In this document: piece by piece, positions 37,601-45,518 of the stretch
How the letters are laid out: the number at the start of each line of letters is the position of its first letter
How positions within the stretch are numbered: the stretch's first letter is position 1
DNA from: Siphonodentalium dalli
Taxonomy: Eukaryota > Mollusca > Scaphopoda > Gadilida > Siphonodentaliidae
Length of the DNA stretch: 64,000 nt
Direction of reading: 5' to 3'
NCBI GenBank assembly: GCA_032622095.1
Contig: CP136064.1
Span: forward strand, 130,497,605 to 130,561,604
Program-made: the position numbers and the translations under genes
Notes under the pieces: generated by a model
Seen by the model: the letters and a program-made list of their open reading frames with translations, nothing else
Told to the model about the DNA's origin: nothing
Databases searched by the model: none

Positions 37601-39845
37601 TTACGGCGCTGATTATATGAGTGTGGCTGAACGAAAAGACTTCACGAAATGGCACGCTGCTCAAACAAATGCAGTTTTCATCTTCAAGAAAGAATTATCG
37701 GATTATTGTCGTAGTGATGTCAATATTTTGAGACAAGCTTGCATAAAATTCAGAACCCACATCATGAATGCGACTGGAAATATACAACCCGTAATTGACG
37801 AGTTTTCTGGCGATATGAAGTTCAAACTGGTTGGTGCGGTTGATCCATTCCAATACGTTACAATCGCATCGGTATGTATGGGTATATTCAGAACGAAATT
37901 CGTCGACGAGGAATGGAGAGTGCGTCTAAGTACCGAAGGGAAAACGTGGCTTCCTGCTAAATGTAAAGATGGAACTTTGTCTATTTTATACAAAGGTGAA
38001 TGGGTTCAAGAAACAAAACTTGAAGATGAACGCGGCGTCCAAATTCGTGACAAAGAATTTCTCAAATCACAGATAGCTCGAATCCCCAAGACATATAAAG
38101 ATCAATACAGCAAAAGTTCTATTCAATGGCTGGAATGGATGATGTTCAAAGACAAAGTTCACATAACTCACGCATTGAACGGTCGTGAAAAGAAACTCGA
38201 TGATGCAAAGTACAGATTGGATGGCTATTGCGAAGAATTAAACACGGCATTCGAATTTCACGGATGTCAATTCCATGGATGTGAACTTTGTCTGAGTCAC
38301 GATAGAGACGTAGTCAAGAATCCGATAACCAACCAGACACCTAATGAATTATACGGACTCACACAGAAAAAGAAGTTTATAGAAAGTCGAGGCATGAAAT
38401 ATGTGTGCATTTGGGAACACGAGTTCGTCGCTGCTCGAAAGACTAATCCGGAGCTTCGTGACTTCATCGCTAGCTTAGACATTGTTGAACGGCTAGAGCC
38501 TAGAGACAGTTTCTTCGGCGGCAGAACGAATGCAACTAAATTACACTACAAAACTGCCGTTGGTGAGAAAATACATTATTTTGACTTCACGTCGCTGTAT
38601 CCAAGTGTGCTCAAATACTCTCGCTACCCGATTGGACACCCGAAAATCATTTTGGTCGATGACATTACCGAGCTTAAGGATTACTTCGGAATAGCGCAAG
38701 TCAAGATTTTACCACCTAATGGACTCTATCACCCCGTATTACCGTATCGATCCGAAGGTAAACTGAAGTTTCCACTGTGCAGGACTTGTGCTGATAATGA
38801 AAATCAACGACCTTGCACGTGTACGTGCCAACAGAGAGCTATTACCGGTGTTTGGTGTATTCCTGAACTGGAGACAGCTGTCAAAGTGGGATACAAGATT
38901 CTCAAAATATATGAAATATACCATTGGACCGAAACGTCAGACTATAGCCAACAAAATGGATTATTCACGGAATATATAAACACATTCTTAAAGTTCAAGC
39001 AGCAGGCTAGCGGTCTTCCGGATTGGATAAAATCTAACGAAGACATGGATAAATACATCACAGCGTATAAAGACAACGAAGGTATATTACTGGACAGAGA
39101 AAGCATCGAAAAGAATCCAGGACTGAGGCAAATCAGTAAGCTCATGCTCAACTCATTTTGGGGGAAGCTAGGCCAAAACCAGAATTTCAAACAGACCGAG
39201 TATTTCCATGAATCGGAACAAGACAATCTATTCCAGCTCATTTCAAATCCAATGAAACAAATGGAAAATTTTCATGTCATAACTGATGACATTCTTCAAA
39301 TGGAGTGGACCTATCGAAAAGACTGTGTGCCTTGTGGAGCAGCGAATAACATATATTTGGCCACATTCACGACGTGCCACGCTCGATTAATGCTATATGA
39401 AGTTATTCATTCCTTGGACAGAAGAGTATTATATTACGACACGGATAGTTGTGTATTTAGCAGCACTGAGGATCAAATTAATCCCCCACTGGGCGACTAT
39501 TTGGGACAACTGACCAGCGAGCTAGATCCTGATGAATACATCGAAGAATTTGTTTCTGGAGGCCCCAAGAATTACGCTTATCGAACAAATAAAGCTAAAG
39601 AGACGTGTAAAGTTCGGGGGTTCTCTTTGAACTTTGAAAATTCACAGTTCATCAATTTCCAGACGATTAAAGAGCTGTTAGAATCTGGAAGCACAGTGCC
39701 CATCACCACAACCAATCCAAGGAAAATATGCAGATCGAAAGGAAAAAGAAAAATATATAACAGATCTGAGGACAAAGAGTACCGAGTTGTTTATACCAAA
39801 CGCAGACGATTGGATAACATGGATACACTGCCATATGGATATTGA
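34633..39845 (+). CDS. pPolB: protein-primed family B DNA polymerase (exons 34,633-36,375 and 37,026-39,845)
   Basis: Replicates the element from its ends using a protein primer. Two exons, joined in phase 0, give about 1,520 residues. The N-terminal ~400 residues include TDNMCMARA (Asp264, Cys267) and EHFHA (His396), a spacing reminiscent of an OTU-like papain fold; that is inference. A Cys/His-rich region follows (about 405-580). Exonuclease motifs: FFDFETI (Asp542, Glu544), HNFKGYD (Asn682) and YCRSD (Tyr808, Asp812). Polymerase motifs: DFTSLYPS (motif A, Asp1101), KLMLNSFWGK (motif B, from Lys1286) and YYDTDS (motif C, Asp1386 and Asp1388). All catalytic residues are present and the frame is intact. 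Upstream are a TATA box and the left inverted repeat. Downstream is a separate plus-strand unit (PC4-like, TBP-like). Confidence 0.97.
36376..37025 (+). other. polymerase intron, 650 bp, phase 0
   Basis: Donor CAG|GTGAGT after ...KCAKCQ and acceptor TTACTTTTCAG|AAC. The downstream frame opens with NCLKTWCGK and runs 26 codons before the first internal Met of the second open frame. The intron is AT-rich and holds four copies of the AACGCTCTTTATT motif (about 36,438, 36,471, 36,511 and 36,887). Confidence 0.9.
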
Positions 39846-40240
39846 ACGAGGTACGTAATATATATAATTTAATCGTCTATATTTGATCAAGGTTGTAATG
39901 AGAGTGTAAACATTCGATCGATGGTAGTTATCGGATTATACTAAGACTTGTTCAAACACGTTCGATGTTAGATAACATCGAGCGTGTATGAACACGTATT
40001 ACTATAAACGTATGGCCGTGATTGGTCAATTTATCCAAGGTGTCCATTTTTTCGATCTATAAAATGCTACCCGATCCAGTTCACAATTACAAATTCGGTA
40101 GTCCTATACTGTGCGTGTGAAATATTCTATACAGGTTAGTTATGAATTAGTTTTTTTTTTTTCTATCATTACATTTTTACCTCCTGTACAATCTCATTTT
40201 GGTTTATACTTAAACCAAAAACAACTATGTTTTTTTTTAT
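39846..40240. other. intergenic region downstream of the polymerase
   Basis: Holds a promoter for the next unit (CCAAT box and TATA box) and a candidate splice donor at 40,135. A donor-like GAG|GTACGT occurs a few bases after the polymerase stop codon. No clear AATAAA was seen near the stop. Confidence 0.5.
40021..40064 (+). promoter_or_regulatory. CCAAT and TATA boxes of the PC4-like/TBP-like unit (putative)
   Basis: ATTGGTC (inverted CCAAT) at 40,021-40,027 and TATAAAA at 40,058-40,064, 30 bp apart. Transcription would begin near 40,085-40,095, upstream of a candidate 5'-UTR donor ACAG|GTTAGT at 40,135. This is a canonical RNA polymerase II promoter layout. Confidence 0.55.
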
Positions 40241-40801
40241 TTATTTTCTCAACGAAGAGTCACCATAATTCCAGATTATTCCGAATGACCAGATTAATTC
40301 ATTCTCTAATTCTGAAATATATTTCGATTTACTTGTAGAAATGTAATCCAAAATCACGCCGCTGTTAAGTATTTGTTCAATCGTGAACAGTGTACACGGT
40401 TCACGGAGAATGATATATCCGTGAATTATTGTCACTTCTTCAAAACTTCTCTGATTGAAAACCCAGTCTCGGTATTCTGCAAATCTCACAAAGTTATCTC
40501 CAACAAGTTCACGAATGTCATGTATTTTGTTTTTAGGAACGCCTCTAAATACCCAGCGATTTGAAAACATTTGATTCAATATATCTTGTAAGAAATCAGT
40601 TTCAAATTCAGACCTAGCAATCAAAGATTTCAATCGTTGTACAGGAAAATATCCTTCATCTATATTCTTCAGTATTATTTTAATTTCTCTTATAAACCAA
40701 TTGTGTAGTAGTTGTTTTTTTATTTCTGGATTTATAGTTGACATTTCAATTAGCTGATTGTATATTTTCTCCAGTATTTCTGCGGGTAGTATTCTCTCCA
40801 T
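40241..40801 (-). CDS. F-box-like protein
   Basis: 186 residues from the ATG at 40,801. Further upstream the frame continues into a proline/arginine-rich minisatellite translation that is very unlikely to be coding. The N-terminus, MERILPAEILEKIYNQLIEM, has the LP.EIL..I...L pattern of an F-box, which docks to SKP1 in SCF ubiquitin ligases (family knowledge). The remaining ~140 residues are helical and charged, including NRWVFRGVPKN and HDIRELVGDNFVRF; no substrate-binding repeat is recognisable. It is the only minus-strand gene on the polymerase side and lies inside the putative intron of the PC4-like gene. It is not a core Polinton gene. If real, it could redirect host ubiquitination. The F-box call rests on one motif. 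Confidence 0.5.
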   Translation of the reverse strand: MERILPAEILEKIYNQLIEMSTINPEIKKQLLHNWFIREIKIILKNIDEGYFPVQRLKSLIARSEFETDFLQDILNQMFSNRWVFRGVPKNKIHDIRELVGDNFVRFAEYRDWVFNQRSFEEVTIIHGYIILREPCTLFTIEQILNSGVILDYISTSKSKYISELENELIWSFGIIWNYGDSSLRK

Positions 40802-40846
40802 AATGAACTGACTCAATGACTCAATTTTCTTATTCTTATTGAGTAT

Positions 40847-41001
40847 GCGGGCGGGGCGGGCCTCCCCTCCCCCAGGGGCGGGCGGGGCTCCCCCTCCCCA
40901 GGGCGGGCGGGCCTCCCCTCCCCAGGGCGGGCGGGCCTCCCCCTCCCCAGGGCGGGCGGGCCTCCCCTCCCCAAGGCGGGCGGGCGGGCGGGCCTCCCCC
41001 C
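40847..41001. repeat. GC-rich minisatellite, ~25-bp unit, about six copies
   Basis: Repeats of GGGCGGGCGGGCCTCCC followed by CTCCCCA, very GC-rich against an AT-rich element. G- and C-runs are regularly spaced, so one strand could form G-quadruplexes and the other i-motifs. It sits directly upstream of the F-box-like gene and inside the putative 5'-UTR intron of the PC4-like gene. Confidence 0.9.
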
Positions 41002-41116
41002 ACACCCAACATCCACCAAACGCATGAGCGGACTCCTTTCGGACTTTTGTATTCTCGATGTGTAACTGATAAGTAATGTTTTGTTTTCTTATTTTCCAGG
41101 TTCAAAATAAAAAACA

Positions 41117-41728
41117 ATGACTGATCAACCCGATGTTGAAGGAAACCAACGGACTGAAACCAACGAGAGGGCGTTCCATCCACAATGCTTAGCCCCGTTA
41201 GGAAATGACATTTTCCTATTTGACGGCCGATTCCAGGGAAATCTGTATATACACATACGAGAGTGCGGTGAAAGTTCTGCGGGCCAAAAATTTTCGACAA
41301 AATCTGGAATAACATTAAATCTAAGGAGATTCAAAGAGTTGAAATCTTACTTAGCAGATATACATCAAGAAGTGGTCAGTTATCGTACCGGTGAAGACGA
41401 TGTATTCATGAGACGTCATATCGGAGGGAATTTCTTCATTACGATAAAGAGCGGCATCCCGCGTGTTGACATTCGCAGGTATTGGCTGCCTGAACATTCA
41501 GATGATTTGTGTGCAACCAAATACGGAATATCTCTGACATTCGACCAATTTGAAGAACTAGTTGGAGCTATATTCGTCCTGTGTGCTAATATTCCTGAAA
41601 TTGATCAGACTGTGCAGTGCTATTTGACCGACGATCACCAAAACCAGGAAGGATCTTTAAGATGTATGGAATGCTGCCCCAACGGCGATAGAACGTGTTT
41701 GATTAACCGGATGCAGACATTGATCTAA
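41117..41728 (+). CDS. double PC4 (p15 coactivator)-like protein
   Basis: 203 residues. Two successive copies of the PC4 ssDNA-binding fold are visible. Copy 1, residues ~32-90: FDGRFQGNLYIHIRE, then KSGITLNLRRFKELKSYLADI. Copy 2, ~97-165: GGNFFITIKSGIPRVDIRRYW, then KYGISLTFDQFEELVGAI. Each has the four-strand sheet pattern followed by 'GI(S/T)L..(Q/R)F.EL' and a helix. In cellular PC4 this domain binds ssDNA and stimulates RNA polymerase II initiation; two fused copies would mimic the natural dimer. The C-terminus has a small cysteine cluster (CMECCPNGDRTC). Its stop codon is 11 bp from the start of the TBP-like gene, suggesting a shared transcript. The assignment is by eye. Confidence 0.75.
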   Translation: MTDQPDVEGNQRTETNERAFHPQCLAPLGNDIFLFDGRFQGNLYIHIRECGESSAGQKFSTKSGITLNLRRFKELKSYLADIHQEVVSYRTGEDDVFMRRHIGGNFFITIKSGIPRVDIRRYWLPEHSDDLCATKYGISLTFDQFEELVGAIFVLCANIPEIDQTVQCYLTDDHQNQEGSLRCMECCPNGDRTCLINRMQTLI

Positions 41729-41739
41729 ACATTACTCCT

Positions 41740-42264
41740 ATGATGCTACGAATAACTAATGTCGTATGTTCTGCAGATTTGAACTGTTCTATTAATCTAA
41801 GGGATTTGACACTCGGCTGTTCGAACATTGAATACAATTCCAAAAAGTTTAGCGGAGTTGTATGGAAACATTCTAAATTCGGTGGATGTTGCCTCGTGTT
41901 TAACACGGGTAAAATCGTTGTTAACGGGCTTTCTGATAGTGTCAAACAGACACGAGTTCGATTGCGTCGGTACGCTCAACATATTCAAAAATGTGGTTGG
42001 CGAGTGAGATTAAATTCCATAAAAATTTTGACAATGTCTGCATTTTGTCAGTTAAATGGAAAACTTGACTTAAACGTTTTAGTGAAACTTATGGAATGTT
42101 CTTACGAATTAGAGCTGTTCCCTGCGGCAATGTTCAGACGTGAGAAAATACATTTTACATGCTTTCATAATGGAAAAATTGTGATTACGGGCATTAAAAG
42201 TGAAAAGCAGATGTTAAATATTGTATATCCTACCATATGTGAACTTGAATTACTTTCAGAATAA
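41740..42264 (+). CDS. TATA-box-binding protein (TBP)-like protein
   Basis: 174 residues, about the size of a bare TBP core with no N-terminal extension. Two direct repeats form the saddle: repeat 1 with ITNVVCSADL, LRDLTLGCSNIEYNSKKFSG and NTGKIVVNG (57-63); repeat 2 with SYELELFPAA (121-130) and NGKIVITGIKSE (144-155). Phenylalanines occur at the four positions where TBP inserts side chains into the minor groove (F37, F54, F127, F142; the first pair 17 apart as in TBP). This strongly suggests real TATA binding. The element's own genes have TATA boxes (34,553; 40,058; 48,079). It follows the PC4-like gene by 11 bp and ends in an overlapping AATAAA. TBP is not among the core Polinton genes. 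It is probably host-derived or acquired from another virus, and strongly diverged. Confidence 0.85.
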   Translation: MMLRITNVVCSADLNCSINLRDLTLGCSNIEYNSKKFSGVVWKHSKFGGCCLVFNTGKIVVNGLSDSVKQTRVRLRRYAQHIQKCGWRVRLNSIKILTMSAFCQLNGKLDLNVLVKLMECSYELELFPAAMFRREKIHFTCFHNGKIVITGIKSEKQMLNIVYPTICELELLSE

Positions 42265-42265
42265 A
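42260..42265 (+). terminator. poly(A) signal AATAAA of the TBP-like gene
   Basis: AATAAA overlaps the TBP-like stop codon (GAATAAAT). The next 200 bp contain an AT microsatellite and T-rich stretches and then the end of the convergent capsid cluster. Confidence 0.6.
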
Positions 42266-42439
42266 TATATATATGTATCGATTATCTATTTTTTTCATTC
42301 GGGGGGATGGCTCACATACCTTTGTTTTTTGGCTTTTGACGAAACAAACAAAAACAATAGATTTTTTTGTTTGTTTTGACAACAGACCTAATACCACCTC
42401 ACCGGACTCTCTCCACAGACCCCCCACCCCCACCCTCTC

Positions 42440-42480
42440 AACCCAGTCATATACATATATATATATATATATATATATTT
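42440..42480. repeat. (TA)n microsatellite between the convergent gene blocks
   Basis: About 13 TA dinucleotides within CATATACATATA...TATATTTT. Lies in the ~330-bp spacer separating the plus-strand TBP-like gene from the minus-strand protease gene. Confidence 0.9.
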
Positions 42481-42534
42481 TCCCAGTCATACATATGATA
42501 ATATAAGAACGATAAATGATTGTATTTACAATAT

Positions 42535-42540
42535 TTTATT
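42535..42540 (-). terminator. poly(A) signal AATAAA of the minus-strand capsid cluster
   Basis: TTTATT on the plus strand (AATAAA on the minus strand), about 57 bp past the protease stop codon. It is the first such signal after the nine-gene block, consistent with a common 3' end. Confidence 0.55.
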
Positions 42541-42596
42541 TATATACATAATATAATTTAAAGAGTGTTTCTCTCGTTGTCGCTAATGAAGAGCGT

Positions 42597-43043
42597 TTAC
42601 AGAATATATTTCAACATAAAATCCTTAATAATTAAATCATTATACATATAATTATTGGCACTGAAACGTCTCATTATATTTTCTAGACGGTATCCACACA
42701 GTTTATAGAATGCAAAGTATATGCAATAGGGACCGCATATATTAGAACCCTGTAATCTGTAGGCATTGCACTCGTAACGAGGTCCATTCAATAACAACAC
42801 GTGTTTAAATCGTCCGTTGTAACACTCGGGTTTTAATCCCATAGGGTCGAAGAACTCTGATGCGTTATGTTCCTGGAATGTCATCAATATCCAGTGGCGT
42901 CCAGGTTGGCTACTCTCGTCTGTGTTAACTATATACATCCGGGGATATTGGATATAAAGAGGTAATTTGTCTATGGGACAAACATCTATCTCATTATGGT
43001 TTGTGAAACTATTTATCGCCCTCATGAGTCCGCGTGTATTCAT
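42597..43043 (-). CDS. PRO: adenain-like cysteine protease (virion maturation)
   Basis: 148 residues, a compact member of the adenovirus-protease/Ulp1-like family found in Polintons; the family cleaves capsid and core precursors during maturation. The catalytic set is visible in order: His50 in GRHWILM, Asp66 in EFFDPMG, Gln98 in YRLQGS and Cys103 in NICGPYC. The ATG overlaps the major capsid stop codon by one base (TAATG), the tightest possible junction. Last gene of the minus-strand cluster. Confidence 0.92.
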   Translation of the reverse strand: MNTRGLMRAINSFTNHNEIDVCPIDKLPLYIQYPRMYIVNTDESSQPGRHWILMTFQEHNASEFFDPMGLKPECYNGRFKHVLLLNGPRYECNAYRLQGSNICGPYCIYFAFYKLCGYRLENIMRRFSANNYMYNDLIIKDFMLKYIL

Positions 43044-44305
43044 TATTCAATGCAAACTTTACGACTCTCGTCAACTTTGAGAAAGGCAGGAAATTTTGCG
43101 TAAACGATTACAGTACAATTGTCTTTCAAAGCCGATGAGAATTTAATCTCGAGGCGTGTGTGACCTTTGTGCGGTATGACCCTGTCGTGATTAATTCCTT
43201 GTGGGTTTATCCGATATATGCAATAACCTTTCGCATAATCCTCATAAGTAATATGAACGGCTTTTCGTTTCGCATCTTTTATTATCGTATTGTAAGCTTC
43301 TACATATTCCTTACTGGTAAAGTTCGGTTGGAGTGCTTGGGCGGGCATAGACTGCCCGTTGACGTAAAATCCGACGAAGTTGCATCCAAAAGTCGCAAAG
43401 TTGAACGGGTTCTTATCGCGTGAACCGCTTTCAGCCTTTGATGATACTAAGCCAATAATACAGCTACTGGGTACGTTTCCTTGAAATAGATTATCTTCTC
43501 CCAAACTGAATGCACCTTTTGACACTGTATACGTCTTTATGATAGATTTTGAAAAAGGATAACACGCGTTCTTTTTCTTGAGTGACTCAGTATGACTGAG
43601 TAATACACCGGGGTTAACTTTCACAGTGGCTAGTCTCAAATTAGCTTCCTGTATTTTCAACTTGTATGTCTCAGTGGTTCCCGCATACATCAGTCTAAAA
43701 ACATCTCTCGTCTGCCAGAATTTTAACGTGAGTGGGAGACCATTTAGTAGTAATTTGTCCTGTTGGAAGAAGTCAAGCTGAATTGATCCCATAATATCCA
43801 TTATTTGACTAGTACGGGTTGTTTTGGACCTGTAATACAGGCCAGAGTTCCCGCTTTTCGAATCTGCCAGGTCCATACCACCTGCCGTGTCCTTTTCGAA
43901 CGCTTGTCCATGTAGCTGTTCCTTACGTTCAGTTTCTAAGAGTACATCGAAATATGCTTTGTATGGATAATTCGGCCCGACTTGACTCACGGGAACTTGC
44001 TGTATATTCAAATCGACCTGCGAAAATATTGAATGTAGGGGTGCATTTATCAGACCCACATCGTCATTAACGGTTAGAGCCGAACCATCTTGCTTGGTTA
44101 TTTTGAGTTTGAGGAGTAGCAATGTCCGTTTGAGGTCCATGTAGGTTGTGGCCATGGTGGGAATATTGAACTCTAAAGCTGCAGTGTCTGTCAGCTGATT
44201 CACGGGTCTGTAGTTTATCCATTCTGTCGCTTGTATTCCGCTGTCAACCGCGGGCGATTCAAATAATGCCAATTTAGAGGTATGGTACTCTCTGTATTCA
44301 TTCAT
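43043..44305 (-). CDS. MCP: major capsid protein (double jelly-roll)
   Basis: 420 residues, hexon-like subunit forming the capsid shell. Recognised by the Polinton capsid layout: an N-terminal strand region with FNIPTMATTYMDLKRTLLLL, then APLHSIFSQVDLNIQQ, YPYKAYFDVLLETERKEQL, a mid-region GSIQLDFFQQDKLLLNGLPL, and late YINGQSMPAQ-like FYVNGQSMPAQAL. It lies between the small basic protein (4-bp ATGA overlap at its start) and the protease (1-bp overlap at its end). The frame is intact. Confidence 0.9.
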   Translation of the reverse strand: MNEYREYHTSKLALFESPAVDSGIQATEWINYRPVNQLTDTAALEFNIPTMATTYMDLKRTLLLLKLKITKQDGSALTVNDDVGLINAPLHSIFSQVDLNIQQVPVSQVGPNYPYKAYFDVLLETERKEQLHGQAFEKDTAGGMDLADSKSGNSGLYYRSKTTRTSQIMDIMGSIQLDFFQQDKLLLNGLPLTLKFWQTRDVFRLMYAGTTETYKLKIQEANLRLATVKVNPGVLLSHTESLKKKNACYPFSKSIIKTYTVSKGAFSLGEDNLFQGNVPSSCIIGLVSSKAESGSRDKNPFNFATFGCNFVGFYVNGQSMPAQALQPNFTSKEYVEAYNTIIKDAKRKAVHITYEDYAKGYCIYRINPQGINHDRVIPHKGHTRLEIKFSSALKDNCTVIVYAKFPAFLKVDESRKVCIE

Positions 44306-44631
44306 GGTTTATCGAACCAGGTGGTTTTCACTTTCTTAGGGTTATGAGCCAAATCGTTAGGTAACACCCTCTTATTGTTTTTTTTTGACGCCTTACGTGC
44401 TTGTGTCAACTTATTTTCTGCAACTTCGGCTTTGGCCATTTCAATCGCTTGCGCTATGGGTGTCACTACGTTAATATGCGGTTTTAGAACGTCTTCTTCT
44501 TCACTATCGCTATTTTGAGTTTTGTCAATAAAGTAGCGACCCTCATTATCTGGCGTTAACTTCCCATTAATCATGTCCCTGAAATGTTTTCTCCACTTTT
44601 CAATATCGGTTGGAATATACGTGATCGACAT
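44302..44631 (-). CDS. small basic-tailed protein in the capsid cluster
   Basis: 109 residues, function unknown. The N-terminus has an aromatic/charged segment YIPTDIEKWRKHFRDMINGK, the centre an acidic patch SDSEEED, and the C-terminus is lysine-rich (RKASKKNNKRV, NPKKVKT) and ends TTWFDKP. It overlaps the penton-like gene by 32 bp and the major capsid gene by 4 bp (ATGA). Position and charge suggest a virion core or capsid-associated protein. This is inferred from context. Confidence 0.75.
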   Translation of the reverse strand: MSITYIPTDIEKWRKHFRDMINGKLTPDNEGRYFIDKTQNSDSEEEDVLKPHINVVTPIAQAIEMAKAEVAENKLTQARKASKKNNKRVLPNDLAHNPKKVKTTWFDKP

Positions 44632-45037
44632 GTTTCTTCAGATGTAGTGTACAGGTCACTCTGTTTTCTGCATTTATTTTAGAAAGTTTATCGCCTCTTA
44701 TAAAAATCCTGAGACGCTGAAGTTTATCCTGTCTTACGTTTATGTAGAATGAGTCCTCAAAACTCCGCCAATGACCCGTATCACGTGTGTCTCTCTTTAT
44801 AACCCGGAGGATGGGGGATGATGTGTCGCAGGCTATTGATTCTCCACATATGTCCGAACAAATATATAATAAATCCGTGTCTATATGGTCAGTTATGTTT
44901 ATGTCTTTCAAACAACATAACCACGCCCCTTCCAATATTAATACACCAGGTAACTCTATTGTGAAGTCGAGAGGACGATTATCTGGATATTTATCTATGG
45001 AATCGTCGCTAGTCAGGTACAGATAATAATTATCCAT
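44600..45037 (-). CDS. mCP: penton-like minor capsid protein
   Basis: 145 residues. The N-terminus reads YLYLTSDDSIDKYPDNRPLDFTIELPGVL then LEGAWLCCLKDI, the typical opening of the single jelly-roll minor capsid proteins of Polintons, which form the pentameric vertices. It is shorter than many members of the family, so only the jelly-roll core may be present. Four bases separate its ATG from the stop codon of the membrane/PC4-like gene, and its 3' end overlaps the next gene by 32 bp. Confidence 0.7.
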   Translation of the reverse strand: MDNYYLYLTSDDSIDKYPDNRPLDFTIELPGVLILEGAWLCCLKDINITDHIDTDLLYICSDICGESIACDTSSPILRVIKRDTRDTGHWRSFEDSFYINVRQDKLQRLRIFIRGDKLSKINAENRVTCTLHLKKHVDHVYSNRY

Positions 45038-45041
45038 ATGA

Positions 45042-45482
45042 CTAGTTTCTATTTTGTTTCAAATGAGAATCAATGTTCATCTCTTCTCTTATAGTTTTAT
45101 CAACATCACTGAATATATACTTGAAGGCAGACCACTGGTTATACGGAATACTTATAATCGCGGGAGTGTTATTCACAACTCGCCTAATGCGTGTATAAAT
45201 GCGCCCTTGATTATTACATAATGTAACAGTAATGTTTGATCGTATTGTCCACTTTTTCACGAACCCACAGGGGTGTTGTTCGTAATCATGGGGGCGTGAC
45301 TCATTCGTATGACGTAATTCATAGTCCCCCGTCTGACGTGGTATCTTCTTTGGAACTATTATAACCGGTAGTGACAGAGTTATTACCATAATAGTAATTC
45401 CTATCCATTTAAGGAGATTCATATGTAGACGACCGCGTTCTGTTTGAAACATATTCGTCAAGGTATCTGTTCTATTATTCAT
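45042..45482 (-). CDS. membrane-anchored PC4-like protein
   Basis: 146 residues. One clear transmembrane segment (residues ~24-44, LKWIGITIMVITLSLPVIIV) is followed by a soluble domain. Residues ~76-134 (WTIRSNITVTLCNNQGRIYTRI, then ISIPYNQWSAFKYIFSDVDKTIRE) match the PC4 pattern: a small beta sheet, then 'I.I...QW...K..(S)D.D..IR' and a helix. PC4 domains bind ssDNA, so this could tether element DNA to a membrane, or sit in a virion membrane with the domain reused for another role. It lies between integrase and penton-like genes within the cluster. The membrane segment is clear; the PC4 assignment is by eye. Confidence 0.65.
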   Translation of the reverse strand: MNNRTDTLTNMFQTERGRLHMNLLKWIGITIMVITLSLPVIIVPKKIPRQTGDYELRHTNESRPHDYEQHPCGFVKKWTIRSNITVTLCNNQGRIYTRIRRVVNNTPAIISIPYNQWSAFKYIFSDVDKTIREEMNIDSHLKQNRN

Positions 45483-45518
45483 GATTGTAATGGTTTCCCC
45501 TCGGATAGCTTGCTCTTA

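Larger units (their letters stand above)
40135..41099 (+). other. putative 5'-UTR intron of the PC4-like gene
   Basis: Donor CAG|GTTAGT at 40,135, acceptor TTATTTTCCAG ending at 41,099, 17 bp before the PC4-like ATG. The interval contains the whole F-box-like gene on the opposite strand and a GC-rich minisatellite. Prediction from splice-site sequence only. Confidence 0.5.

Noticed and set aside
35292-39890. Numerous 60-99-codon ORFs antisense to the polymerase
   Set aside because: Shadow frames of a strongly supported coding sequence.
40802-41005. Proline/arginine-rich N-terminal extension of the F-box-like ORF
   Set aside because: It is a translation of the GC-rich minisatellite. The start at 40,801 fits the F-box motif.
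42230-42506. ORFs over the (TA)n tract between the convergent units
   Set aside because: Translation of a microsatellite (IYIYIY), lying in the 3' flanks of both units.
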